Below are positions 10,510-22,225 of a stretch of 64,000 nucleotides of DNA, piece after piece. Each line of letters begins with the position of its first letter. Position 1 is the first letter of the stretch. A program made the translations under genes and the position numbers. Under the pieces are notes generated by a model, which saw only the letters and a program-made list of their open reading frames with translations, was not told the origin of the DNA and did no database searches. Origin of the DNA: Rhodamnia argentea (lineage: Eukaryota > Streptophyta > Magnoliopsida > Myrtales > Myrtaceae); assembly GCF_020921035.1 (NCBI RefSeq), contig NC_063160.1:19689595-19753594 (forward strand), written 5' to 3'.

Positions 10510-12550
10510 TCAGCATCCAAAGTCGTATGGCACCAGTCCTTTTAGCTCCGGTCCGTTGAGCCGGTTGTTCTCGAAGCTGAGACAAAGACGCGAGCTCATT
10601 AGCGCATTAAATCGCTGTAACGGAGTCATATATGACAATGCTAGTACGGAAGCTAGCAACAAAGTCGAGAAGGAGCAATCCATCGCCGATGAATTTGTCA
10701 TCTTGCAGCTATAATGATAGTACCCCGGCCCGTAGGGGGGATACTAAGGTGGACGATGATATCATGGGAATGCTTGAGATTTATCGCGAAAATCAAACAG
10801 CAATCCTTGTCGAGAATTCACTGGCTCGAGCTTCTCTCGGCTTGCAGTTTACTCCTTTTGTCTTCTCATTAACAAAGAAAAGACTAAACAAGCACAGCAC
10901 TTGAAAAAAAAAACAGTTATGGTTACTCTCCTCCTCCTAGGAAAATAAACGGGCCTTCTTCGTGATTATCTGTGCTATAAATTAGTCACCAGGAAACTAA
11001 ACTAGGCCAGCAGATCATGCATGCTGCTAAAAAGAACCACGTCACATGATCGCAACGAGCTACAAGTTCGAATGACTATGTCCGATTAATTGACGGTGAA
11101 TAAGATTGTCAATTAACCAACTAATGAACTTCGTGATCCAAAGGTAAAGATGCCATTCATAAATTCACGCTAGTACTGAGCAAGATCAGAGCATGCGCGC
11201 TGCTGAAGTTCTGTTTTTTCCGCCCAGTCAGGAAATTAATTTGCCCCTACCATGCATAAGATAAATGAAAAAATTAAGTCATCAAACCTTTCCATTGGGA
11301 AACTGGCGAATGGACCATCCACGGGAATTGTTCCACAGAGATCATTATTAGAAACATCACTGCAGAAGGCAAGAGATTAGGGAGAAACTCTAAACGGACA
11401 TATCATCGGAACTTCAGCACCACAATGGTAAGGTGTTGATATTTCTACTTACAGGACTTTGAGGTTAGAGAGGGTAGTGAGTTCCTTCGGTATCGGTCCC
11501 GTGAGCTTATTGTTGTCCAGACGGCTGAACCACAAACATGAACATCAAATATCAACTCGATGTTGGAATTCAAGACACATGACAGCATCAGTTAATAAAG
11601 ACAAAGAAGCTCACAGGAATCTAAGCGACTTCAGCTTAGCAAAGGCCTTTGGGATTTGTCCTTCCAATTTGTTGCCATACAAATCCATGCTAACCAGTTT
11701 TTTCAAATTACCCCACTCCTTTGGAATTTTCCCCACCAGACCATTCATGTAAAGCTCCCTGCACCATATTCCCATAAAGCACACATCTTTACTGTATAAA
11801 CTTGACAAAAAAGAAAACGAAAGTGCCTCCAGTTCCTTCAGAATCCATAAATTTTGCACAAGATCACTCAAGTTCATCAAACACAACACAAAACACACTG
11901 AGATGAAAGTAGAGGGAGACACTACAGAGAAGGATCACATACAAGTATCGCAGATGCTTGAGCTGGCCAAGCTCTGGCCCTAAAGTCCCAGAGACATTAG
12001 AATTACCCAAATCCCTGACAGAAATTCAGAACGATTATCGATTTGTAGAATTCACAATCAAAGCGGAGAATCACAAGACGAGAAAATACAAGATCAGCAA
12101 AGGGAAATTGAACCAGAAGGACTTACAATCTAATCACATGATTGTTGGAGTCACAAGTGACATGGAACCAAGTGCAGGGATTGACCAGAGTCGGGTCCCA
12201 GCTCTGAAGCACGTTGTTCGGATCTGAGAGCCTGGTTCTCAGAGCATGCAAAGCGTTTCCTTCAAGGAAAAAAAACAAAAGAGCAAGAAAGAAACAAACG
12301 ACACCCAGAATCAGAATTCATCTGAGATTGAAATTAAGGTATGGGAGAGATCGGAAGGTGCTTCCTTTTCGAAGCAACAACAGAAAGAGAGGCGCCAAAA
12401 TGACTGGGAAATTCATCAGATTGCAAAATTTGAGAGCCAAGGCATGATGGTGAGCGAGTGGGAATGAGTACCTTCCGAATTGGTTGAGAGTGCCGGGCTC
12501 AGAGACAAGAAGACGGGAAGGAGCAAACAGGAGAGAGAGAACAGACCCAT
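10510..12550 (-). CDS. Small secreted SERK-like leucine-rich repeat protein (LRR1-type)
   Basis: Seven exons (12550-12472, 12259-12127, 12014-11943, 11758-11615, 11524-11453, 11359-11288, 10576-10510) join to 212 residues. Residues 1-24 are a signal peptide ([20 protein letters not shown]). Then comes an LRRNT with the [17 protein letters not shown] motif, five LRRs, and the end [15 protein letters not shown]. There is no transmembrane or kinase domain, so this is the short form related to Arabidopsis At5g21090 and the pepper/rice LRR1 proteins, reported as apoplastic or membrane-associated defence proteins. Exons 3, 5 and 6 are each 72 nt and exon 4 is 144 nt, one LRR per 72 nt, all bounded by phase-2 introns. 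The exon pattern matches the SERK ectodomain plan. Confidence 0.9.
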
Positions 12551-12783
12551 CTTGCAGAGACTCGGAGAGGGAGAGGGAGAGAATCCCTAAACCTTAAAGC
12601 AAAACAAGAACGGGTGAGAGGAGGGAAGAGAGAGAGAGAGCGTCTAATATGGGGGTCAGCAAGACTCTGGAAAAGCTTGGAAATCAGAGTTTGACAGTTC
12701 AAAACTGAAGACTTCCATAATTGTTTTTTGGGGTTCTTTTGGTGGCTTAAGAAAAATGAAGACTTTCAGAGTCGAAAAGGACG

Positions 12784-12806
12784 GTGGCACTGGCACTGGC
12801 ACTGGC
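12784..12806. repeat. Short GGCACT hexamer repeat
   Basis: Nearly four tandem units of TGGCAC/GGCACT upstream of the LRR gene leader. Confidence 0.8.
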
Positions 12807-13194
12807 AGAGGCACGCATCTGGCGTGATCTTTACTCCCCCATAAGCGTTTTCTGCGTTGACTCTGACCCGCGTTCATATACGGCGGCTCAACAAACTGCT
12901 TAGGAATGGAAAAAAAAAAAGAAAAACAAAACAAACTGCTTTGGGCTGTGTTACTTTGTGCAAAACGCACAAATGACGGATTACATGCGAATCAACGGTT
13001 GAGATTGATTGTACCGTCCTCGTAAAGAAGTATTTTCCATCCCAAAAATACCATCATTCTTTTTCTTTGTTTATGGTTTAAGTTTCCATAAATTCAACTT
13101 CTGTCTCAGCTTGCTAATCAAAATAAAATCTTGAGGAGATAATTCTGTAATTCCAGAAATTTATTATGCCGAAGCATTTAGATGATTTTCTGAT

Positions 13195-13382
13195 GAGAGG
13201 GAGAAATTGCTGCTGCTACGCAACAAGAACAGATTAACGCCTACGTAGCCCGTAGAGAAAGCAACGGAAAGGAAGCTTCATGAAGCATGGGGGTGGGTCT
13301 AGGTGTAGGGAATTCCATGAAACCGCATCTCTCGAAACTCAATCAAGAAAAGGCAAGTTATCGATCCTTTTCACTTTGACGT
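13195..13382 (+). pseudogene. Inverted, decayed copy of the coiled-coil gene's penultimate exon end
   Basis: This plus-strand segment matches the minus-strand coding sequence at 13930-13742 over about 188 bp, at roughly four of five positions. It covers the equivalents of EREK, HEAWG and the MKPHLSKLEREK end, the splice donor (AAAAGGCAAGTTA) and about 30 bp of intron. It carries frameshifts and stops, so it is not coding. It lies about 220 bp beyond the gene's stop codon in opposite orientation. See findings for the possible foldback. Confidence 0.8.
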
Positions 13383-13602
13383 TCCCCATTGTCACAATCA
13401 TTGGGAAATTGGAATGGTCCTTGGAACATTAACCGTCAAACGAACTCATGGCAATAGTCTCAACTGTACATAGCTATCACACAACAACGCTTAACACGTC
13501 CCGTGGACGAGATTATGCTTGAAGTTTGAATCTTCTCCTAGCTCCGTCTTTACATTTATAGCTAGAAAAATCCCTCTGAAATGGTTGAATTTTGGACGAA
13601 GG

Positions 13603-16600
13603 TTATAACTCCTGCAGAGTCCTTTTTCTTTCCTCCTCTTCAGCCTTAATCCACGCTGCCTGTAGAGAGAAACGGACATTAAAGAAAGAGAGAGATCATA
13701 TTTCTGGAAATTATCCATGTTCTGCTCTAGTGCAACGGGCCACGTCAAAATGAAAAAGATCAGTAACTTGCCTTTTCTCGTTCGAGTTTCGACAGATGCG
13801 GTTTCATCGAATTCCCTAAACTTAGACCTCCCCATGCTTCGTGAAGCTCCCGCTCCCTTGCTTCTCTACGGGTTACATAGTCTTTATTAATTTGTTCTTG
13901 TTGTGTAGCAGCAGCAATCTTCTCCCTCTCTAGCCTTGATTTATGTTTAACCAAGATCTGGTGCAGACCACCCTCGGCATTCACTGGCAAGTGCGCATCG
14001 CTTCTCGTTTTTACAGAGAACCCTTCTTCTGACTTTGTCCTCATCTTCTCCTTCTCCAATCTTGAGACATGTTTCACCAAAATTTCGTCCAAACTCTCAC
14101 AATCATCAAGATTATGTCCATATTGTTTCTTTTGGTGCTTCTGATACTCATAATTGCTCCTTGAGGATAATGCTTGTAATTTTTCTCTCTCCAATCTGTG
14201 TAGTGGCTTGACTAGGATCTTGTCTAGACTTTCTTCTGTCTCTTCTCTTGCAATATTGCTCACATCCAGATTCTCTTTCCCAATAGTTTCACAATCTCGG
14301 ACTGAATTTACATCGACTTCTTCTGATTCTTTGTCTGAACTACTCATTTCACATCCTTCAACTGAGCGATTCTTCCTCCCGTTCTTCGCTTCTTCGACTT
14401 CCCTCTCCAGCCTTGAGACATGCTTCACCAAAACCTGATCCAAGCTTGGAACTCCAGAAGCGTCTTTGGCCAGACCAAGGACCCCATTTTGACCCTTCAA
14501 AGTTGGCTCATATTCTTCTCCACAATTTCTCTTCATCTCCACAATCTCCTTCTCGAGTTTTGAAGAATGCTTGACTAGCATGCTTCCAAAGTCAGGAACA
14601 GACTCGGAAGACGGAGCATTAACACCCGCATTTCTGCAATCCTTTTCCAAAGAACGATTTTGAGTGCCAGTAATTTCCGAGCTGACCTCACCAGTTATAC
14701 ATGTGCTACCCACCGTCTCATTTCCAAGATTCTTTCGACTCTTGGCCTTCTCTACCTCTATTTCAAGCTTCGACTTATGCTTGACTAAGAACTTGTCCAA
14801 ACTTGGCAGTTCTGGTGCTTGGTTCTTTCTCGCCTGTGCAGATAGGAAACTTTGATAATTGTAATTTTTGGCGGATCCTGCACCTGAAGAAGACATTCTC
14901 CTGGAGATAAAAACAACTGGAGTGTTGGAAAATCCAGCAGCACCACCTGAAGATGACATTCTCCTGGAGATAGAAACAGCTGAAGCATTGGAAAACCCAG
15001 CAGCAGCACCAGGATCCTTACTGTTCTCGATTTCAGCTAAGGCAACATTTAAACCACGGGTCGCAACTATAGTAGCAAGAGAAGAAAGTTCCCCTTCCTG
15101 CAAACGTTTGAGTCTCTCAACCATCATTTCCACCAGCTTTTCCATAGTGAGCTTTTCCAAGGACTGCCTCCTTTTGTTTCTCCTCTGTCTTGTTCCTTCA
15201 AGTGGCTTGCTAGCATTCAAATCCAAAGAGCTAATAGCATTCTTCTGTGATGCTGTTTCAAAATCTGACCCTGATCCCGAATCATATTCTGATGAAAATT
15301 CCTTTAACTCCTGATTAGCCTCACCTGTGTCTGGGTTCTGGCTGATCTTTTGCAGCAAGTCCCTGAATTCATCTTTACTAAACGATGGGCAATTGGCAAG
15401 CCTAATGAATGCACTTTTCACGGCTGCTGCCACTTCTCGGTCTACCTCAAATGCAGTTTCAAAAGAGGCTGTAACTGTATGAGTAGTAGAACCTCCTTCA
15501 TTTACAGAAGAAGCTTGTATTTTAGTAGACTGCCGAGAGCAATTTGGTGTATCGTACATGATCACTCCCATAGCTGTTGCTGCTTCAAAAGCTTCAGCAG
15601 CATTCTTCTCTGCTGTCTGCAGCAAAGATTTCGCTTCTTTACTCTGAATCCTGTAAACAAAAAATGAAGCAACTAGTCAGTCAGTTGTCAATGAACTAAG
15701 AATAGGGTCCTGAAAGCCCTACGGGACCCAAGCCGAATATAATGTAGTAAACAAGTACTCCAAATGCGTCAAAAGCTAGTAAAATGATGTCACCTATTAC
15801 TGAGAAAGTTGCACACATTAACTTGTAATCTTTTATTTCCAATTCCCAAAGCACTAGTTTTATTGATGCCCTTCTCAGTACCACATAATACAATCGAGAA
15901 ACCCAAGCGTTTATACTCCTTACCTGGCTGCTTGTAGTATTCGACTCCAGGATGCTTCCACCAATGCAGCTTTTCGAGCCTCCATTGCCCGGTGTGCAGC
16001 GTCTCTTGCCGCCATCTTTTCTCTAAGTACCCTCGAGTAATGTGGATTCGCATCATCTAAAGTCTGATCGAGACTTAAGTTCATGCCATCTCTTTCCTGA
16101 ATTAAACTAACTCAGTGGAAATTCCATTGAAAGGTGATGCCTACTCGGGGGAAATACAGGATGAATATTACCTGAAGCATTTTTATCTTCCTCTCTAAGT
16201 AGGAGTCCACCTTCTTGCGCGGAAACCAATTGATAGGAGACGTCTTACGGTGTGGAGGCTTCTTAATCAGTGAAGTGAATCGGTTGAGGGCTGTTATTGA
16301 TTGCCTTGTTTCCTTCAAGAGTTTATTCTGCATTAAGGGTTTGATTATCATCACATAATCGAATAAAAGCAATGAAAGAAACTGAGAGAAGATCCTTATT
16401 ATACGCAATCTGGGATTTGAGGATCAATCTGGGATCGGATACAACCAGACCACCTTCCACCGTGTTAAAAGAATACGAAGTGGAAAATCAAGCATTTTCT
16501 CGCAGATTTATCCCAAAGAGTCAAATGAAGCGTGAAGCTTTGAACAGGGGATTACTTAACATATCAGTCCAACAAGCAAACAAAACTCAATTAGCATAGA

Positions 16601-17123
16601 GGTGTCACTTCAGGGAAAAGTGGGTGGTAAAAGATACATTGCGAAGGCAGCCTCCTTCGAGATTCCAAGAGTATTGTCGTATTCTAGTCCCTCTGTTTGT
16701 CAAAAACCCATGAGATCGAAGCTTGAACTTCCAAACACGAAGAATCACACATTTCCTATAGAACAAAAACCAAATGCGGTACCCAGATCCTAAGGACATA
16801 TAGCCCCTCTGTGAATTTCTGCACTACAGTACACACTCTGATATAGAACCTAAAATCACACTAAACAACCTCCTAGGTTTTGCTCGCTTAGCACATTCCT
16901 CAGACGACAGAGAAAATCAAAACTCGAAGCGGCAATTCCTAAATCCCAACCGCTTATTCTTGAAATCGCAACAAATAAACCCTGAATGCAATAGGAAAAG
17001 CCTAACCTTTCCCGGTTTCGAGGCCGATGTATTGATCTCAACTGGGAGTGGGACGCCTTCCTTCTCTTCCGAACCAAGACCACGATCGGCATTTTGCTTG
17101 TCGGAGACTGAAATGCAACCCAT
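13603..17123 (-). CDS. Plant coiled-coil protein with repeated LVKH-RLEREK motifs
   Basis: Five exons (17123-17007, 16327-16172, 16096-15924, 15650-13772, 13659-13603) join in frame to 793 residues. The N-terminus MGC could be myristoylated/palmitoylated if this ATG is used; an in-frame ATG at 17144 would add seven residues. Residues 40-150 are basic and helical (INWFPRKKVDSYLERKIKML, ANPHYSRVLREKMAARDAA). The large exon carries six motifs of the form LD-x-x-LVKH-x-S-RLE-x-E (near residues 437, 507, 556, 628, 674 and 714) and a seventh degenerate one near 765. Near residues 363-406 a 21-codon unit is tandemly duplicated. The last intron has a GC donor (AAG|GCAAGT). I recognise this as a plant-specific conserved protein but cannot name it or give a function. 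Confidence 0.8.
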
Positions 17124-17144
17124 GTCGAAACATCCCAAGTCCAT

Positions 17145-18960
17145 GCTTGGTTTGCCCGAATCTGGCAGAAGATTGCTAGCACAGAGAGGACGCAGAATCC
17201 GAAATGACTCGAGGAAAATGAGGGATTGAATCGGCGACTGAAAAGCAAAGAATTTTCGCAGATGTCTCCGCAGATTGAAGAAATGAACAGCGTTTCGGTT
17301 TTCATTTCTTGAAAGTAGCCGTTATAAGGGAAGGTGCTTTTGTCTCAACGGTCATTTTAGCCTAGCGGAGGTACCATACGCTACGGTCGCGTCCCATTGG
17401 TCCTGGTTTGGGCCGCATGGTTTGACCAATCAACTATTAGAATGACCCATAGCCACCCAAACCAGGGTCCATTTAAGAGTGATCGTTATAAAATATTTTT
17501 GTAAAAATGATTATTATTAGGGCTTAAAATAATAAATCAATAAAAAAAAATTCACTATTGATAGTAACTTTTATTTAAAAAATTTGGTAGAGAATAAAAT
17601 ATTATTTTTATTTATTTATTTTGATAGGTGATACAAAGTACAATTTTTTAAAAAATAAATTTTTCATAAAACACACGAACCACTTATATCAAATTAGAAC
17701 ATGACTACTACACTGCAGCGTATACGTGGGAGAAAATTTTAAATACAAGTTGCTCTCATTTTTTCAAATAAGAATTTGAAGTGGACCTTATTTCTTATAA
17801 GGGATCGACTAAGAGTATTTTGGTCATTTTATTTTTATTTTTTAATTTTCTCATTTCTTTTTTCTTCCTCTATTTCAATCGATGATGTCTTGTCAGCCGC
17901 GACGAGGCATCTCTCATGGCCGTCGAGGGCAGCCTCGCCTGGGCAAGGCAAGGTTGCCCTTGAGGCCGTGAAGAGGAGATTGGAAAGCTAGAAAATTTCA
18001 AGTAAGAAACAGAGCAAAGATACAAAGGAAAGAATCCAATCGCATAGAGCAAGCACAACATAGGACAAGAGTGAAGAAGAAGAGCGTACATGGAAAGAAG
18101 TGTCTGAAGATTGATTTGAAAGTTCAAGCCGTGAAGTCGCGGAGGATTGAAGAGGGTGTCCGATAGGAGCGATGATGGAGTTAAATCTTGTACAGCTTCG
18201 AAAACCTAGCTATCGATGTTCACTTCAAACCATGAGTTTCGTCATTGAGAGAAGAAATTATTGGCGAACTCGTGTCTAGAAGCTTTGATATGCGGAGCTC
18301 CTCGATAGAGCGAGTTCTTCAATCACTGTTAATCCTACGACGGCCACAAGGATCACCAACAGCCCTTATTCGCCTCACCCGGTGGCTAGCTAGGACGGTG
18401 ACCCTCATCGGCCGAAACAAAGGAATATATATATATAATGACAAGAATGCCTTTGGTCGGACATTTCTTCTAAATATGCCGTTATTTGACACAATGTCCA
18501 TTTCATATGCTTATTTGAGAAAATAAAAACACTTTAGACCCTTATTTGAAATTTTTTCCATATATGGCATAGCGTTGAAATCTATAAGTGGAAAATAAAA
18601 GCCTACATCTAATTTAGGCCTTATTTCTTTCGCTAAAATGAAATAACTCGAAAAAGATAAAAACAAATTATCATTTATATCGCTTATAAAAGTAAATGAA
18701 CAAAAAATATATTCGTTTCACCATCTACAAAAATATTTTAAAATAAATTATTATTTATAATAAAAATATTTTTTATCACTTAAATATTTGAAGTGGTACA
18801 AGCATTCGATTTTCGAAAAATGAATATTATCAAACAGGCAGGTGCAGGGAAATTTTTGCAAATTCTTTTAATTCGTGGATTGGCATGTGCGTATAAATTT
18901 TTTTTTTTTTTTTATATTTCCATTCGTCTCCTTTACATCCAAATCCACTTAACCAAACCA
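17145..18960. other. Intergenic region with a GAGGC-rich repeat
   Basis: DNA between the divergent coiled-coil and RING genes. 17480-17780 is extremely AT-rich. 17890-17990 is a GC-rich patch with short inverted GCCTCGCC/GGCAAGG-type words, looking like part of a dispersed repeat. A short (TA)n tract lies at 18425-18438. No coding sequence was recognised. Confidence 0.45.
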
Positions 18961-18988
18961 GACGAATTTGCATTTCGCAACTCGCCAT

Positions 18989-19011
18989 CTCTCTCTCTCT
19001 CTCTCTCTCTC
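18989..19011. repeat. (CT)n microsatellite in the leader of the RING gene
   Basis: About 11 CT units roughly 95 bp upstream of the RING gene ATG, probably within the 5' leader. Confidence 0.9.
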
Positions 19012-19103
19012 CCCTGCACGGCACCACCAAATCCTCAGGTAGAGAGCCCGCGTCGGCGCCCTCTTCTGCTGGGCTTCGCGGATTCAGTACCCGCGCACTT
19101 TGC

Positions 19104-22100
19104 ATGACGAGCGCTTCGGAGCTGTTCTACAGCAGGAGATCTCGTCTGAACCGCACTTCGGCGGCGGCAACTGCGGTGGTTGATCAGGGATTAGGGTTCG
19201 ACCACCCCCCCGATCGGAACCCTCACCCTCGCCGCCACCATCACGCTCACAGGCATGACTTGGACGGCTGCGATCCTCTCCGGCGGTCCCCGCACGCGCG
19301 CCTTCGGGTCTCCCACTCTGTAAGGCTGTCGATCTTAATTGAAGGAATTTTTGGGTCTTCCCTTTGGGTTACTGAGGCTCGTGTCGATAAATATTAAAGG
19401 AAAAAGGTGCCTCAATCAGTTCTAGTTTTCGCTTTGTTAGATGTGAGGGGGATAATTGGGCGGAATACTCCTGGAAAATGCAAAGATAAAAACATGGTGG
19501 GATCTTTCCTGCTCTTTCTTCCGGTGAGGCTTGAAAAGGTAAAGATAAAGGCATTTTAATTTAACTATAATATCAATAGGCATGTTTCCAGGCGACAAAA
19601 TTTAGTCAAAATTCGGACATCGCGACGACTTTCTTGAACTTTTGGTTGGTTTTAGTGTCGGTGAAGGAGTTCTGGCGAATATGAGTACAGAAGGAACAAC
19701 CGAGCAGATGTAGGGCGGTTTTTTTTCTCCTTTTAAGAACTAAAGTTCCTGTTATTTTGGTGAGGATAAAGTTGAACATGGAAAGTGAACTTGTGGGTAA
19801 CTTTTAAATTTCTAACCTGTTGGTTGAGGCTGAATTTTTAACTAAACAGCCAAAGGATGCGTAACATCTACCGATTAAGATGATTACGTTCTGTCTTCAG
19901 CCTGTAATTAAAGTAAAGGGGTCATATATAGTGAATTCGGATAGCACATAGATTGATGTGATCTGCTGAATCAATTTAAAGGAATCCTGAAACTGTTCTG
20001 GGCCTTCTTTGAGCTTGTGGACGACTTTGTTAATGGTGGCAGTTCTCAGGCAAAGCCTTCATTTTTTCACATTTAATTTGGACAGGTTGACGTGTCTGCA
20101 CTAACTAAAATTTATTAATCACTTAAAGTTAGGATGGACAGTTCTTCAAGTCACTACTGAGCTGGAAAGCGATAGATCTATGATTACAGATGCATTTTTA
20201 ATGCAAAGCTGTCGAGTGCATTATGATCCAGTGGAACCAGTAGGGGGAGAATATAGGCTTTATATTTCAACCAATAGGGAAGTCCACTGTAATATAATTG
20301 GATAGGCATGTCCATGACTGGATGCTCTTTATTAGCCGAAGACAGTTTGGACGGTAGTTTACCTACGTCAGTATATGTGAGAAGGAATGGGGTGACAAGA
20401 TGAAAGGCTAGCTGAGCTTATTAATGGGAATGGTAACATGCATTTAAGCAGAGGTTTTTGACAATTAAATTCTTTGTTATTTCATGGAACAAAATAGATT
20501 CCATAGGGGTCTGAAATCTGTGCATATCTGCTAGATGTTGGCATCTCTGGTTTTCCCTTTGAGTGAACTTGAGGGTGGCTAAGAGAAAAGAAACTGATGA
20601 TGGAGAGATCAGCTGCAACTGTTGTGGCATGTCTAACTATCTACCGATCCATTTGGTTATTTATGCGTTTCTACTGCTTTCTTAATTCCTCAACCTTTTA
20701 ACTTCACTGCATTGTTTTTGTAATTGTGATCATCCACCTAAGCAATTATTGTGTTGCGTGTCACAAAAATAAATGTTCATCTTTCATGTTTCCTTTGGCA
20801 TGGTTTAGGAACGTGTGTCGAATTGGGTAGGGCAAGGTACTTCTGCTTCTGGCAATAGCATGAATGTGCACCCTCCGAGCAGTGTAAGGAGACCTGATAT
20901 TTCGACAAATGAAAGGCTTCCTGGTTCTGTGCTGCTTGCTAGGGAAAGACTTCTTGAAAGGCTCAGAGGAGTCTCTCTTTCTGGAAACAGGTAGATCTTG
21001 AAGTCGGTTTAAGTTCCTGTATTTCATGAGGCGTTTTATTGACACATCGATTTTCTTTACTTCTATACCTGCCTTTTGGGACATGGCGGTGGGGAAGAAG
21101 TCATGAATGGCTAAATTCTAACATTCTTTCTCTTTCAATTTTTTTCTGGAACTATTTTATGTGGGTCTTAACCTGTACGTGAGTTCATTTTCTGGATCTT
21201 AATTATGCATCAAGCAGGCTTAATGTTCCTTATTCAATGTCACTGAGTTAAGTCCTGCTCCAGTATTGCCTTTCATGTCTTTCCTGTCAACTAAGCTTAT
21301 AACTGAATAACTAGATAGTAACTGTAGTCCTGATTAAGTTGCATGGTTGTACCAGCTAATATCTTGTGGATCGTTACATGGGGAATCTTATGTCCCCCAC
21401 AAACCACAGTAAATTTTCCCTTACTCTGCCTGTGGTGCTATTAACGCTTCTTTTTCCACTGTGAAGCTAGGTACCGTTCCCTTGATAATATTTCTGAACA
21501 AGCAAGAGCTTTTGTTCTGACATTCTTGTTGCCTTTTCAGCAAATACAGAGCTAGCCACCTCCGCTGAGTTTAGCAGTCCTGTCCTATTCCATGAATTAT
21601 CTCTTTTCTGTTTTTTTCTCCTTTTTCTTCATTTTTCATCTGTAATGTTGCACTTGCTATATATTGCGACTGGAATTGCTGCTCCGTTAGTCTGGCCGCA
21701 CTTGGGCCATTTTGAGGACTTTTACGGCCACTGCCACTTCAAATGCTGTTGATAACATTCTCGCCTTCTGTGTTCTGTAGGCGAAGCAGCAGAGAGTCCT
21801 CCTCCACAAACCATCAAGAAAATATGTACGATGATCATTGGAGGCTGGCCGATATAAGTGATTGGGGAGTTGAAACTTCGATGCAGCCTTCAACTGTAAG
21901 TTCTCATGTTATTGGATTGTCCTTGCCACCAGAACCAATCACGACAATGAGCATGAAGAAGCCGCCTGGCCTGAGTCAGGATGCGATAGACCATTTGCAG
22001 CAGGAATTCTTTGGTTGTGCAGATAAGGGTGCACAAGGATTTGTGGACGGGGTCAAGCAAGAATGCTGTATCTGTCTCGAGAGTTTTTTGGAAGGCGATA

Positions 22101-22225
22101 GACTTACGTGTTTGCCCTGTGAGCACAAATTCCACTCTGCTTGCTTGGTTCCGTGGGTCCGGACTTGCGGCGACTGCCCATATTGTCGTGAAGCCATAAC
22201 TGTAAGTACTAGCCAAACGGGATGA
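19104..22225 (+). CDS. RHY1A: RING-H2 E3 ubiquitin ligase, RHY1A-like
   Basis: Three exons (19104-19319, 20809-20990, 21781-22225) with GT-AG introns give 280 residues. The start MTSASELFYSRRSR followed by a His/Arg-rich patch matches my memory of plant RHY1A proteins. The C-terminus (about 228-268) is a canonical RING-H2: C-x2-C-x14-C-x-H-x2-H-x2-C-x10-C-x2-C, with KKPPGLSQDAI ahead of it, typical of this subgroup. No transmembrane segment is visible, so the protein is probably soluble. RING-H2 proteins recruit an E2 to ubiquitinate targets; the target is unknown. A GTAAGT inside exon 3 (21896) is probably not used because the frame and homology continue. Intron 1 is about 1.5 kb. Confidence 0.85.
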
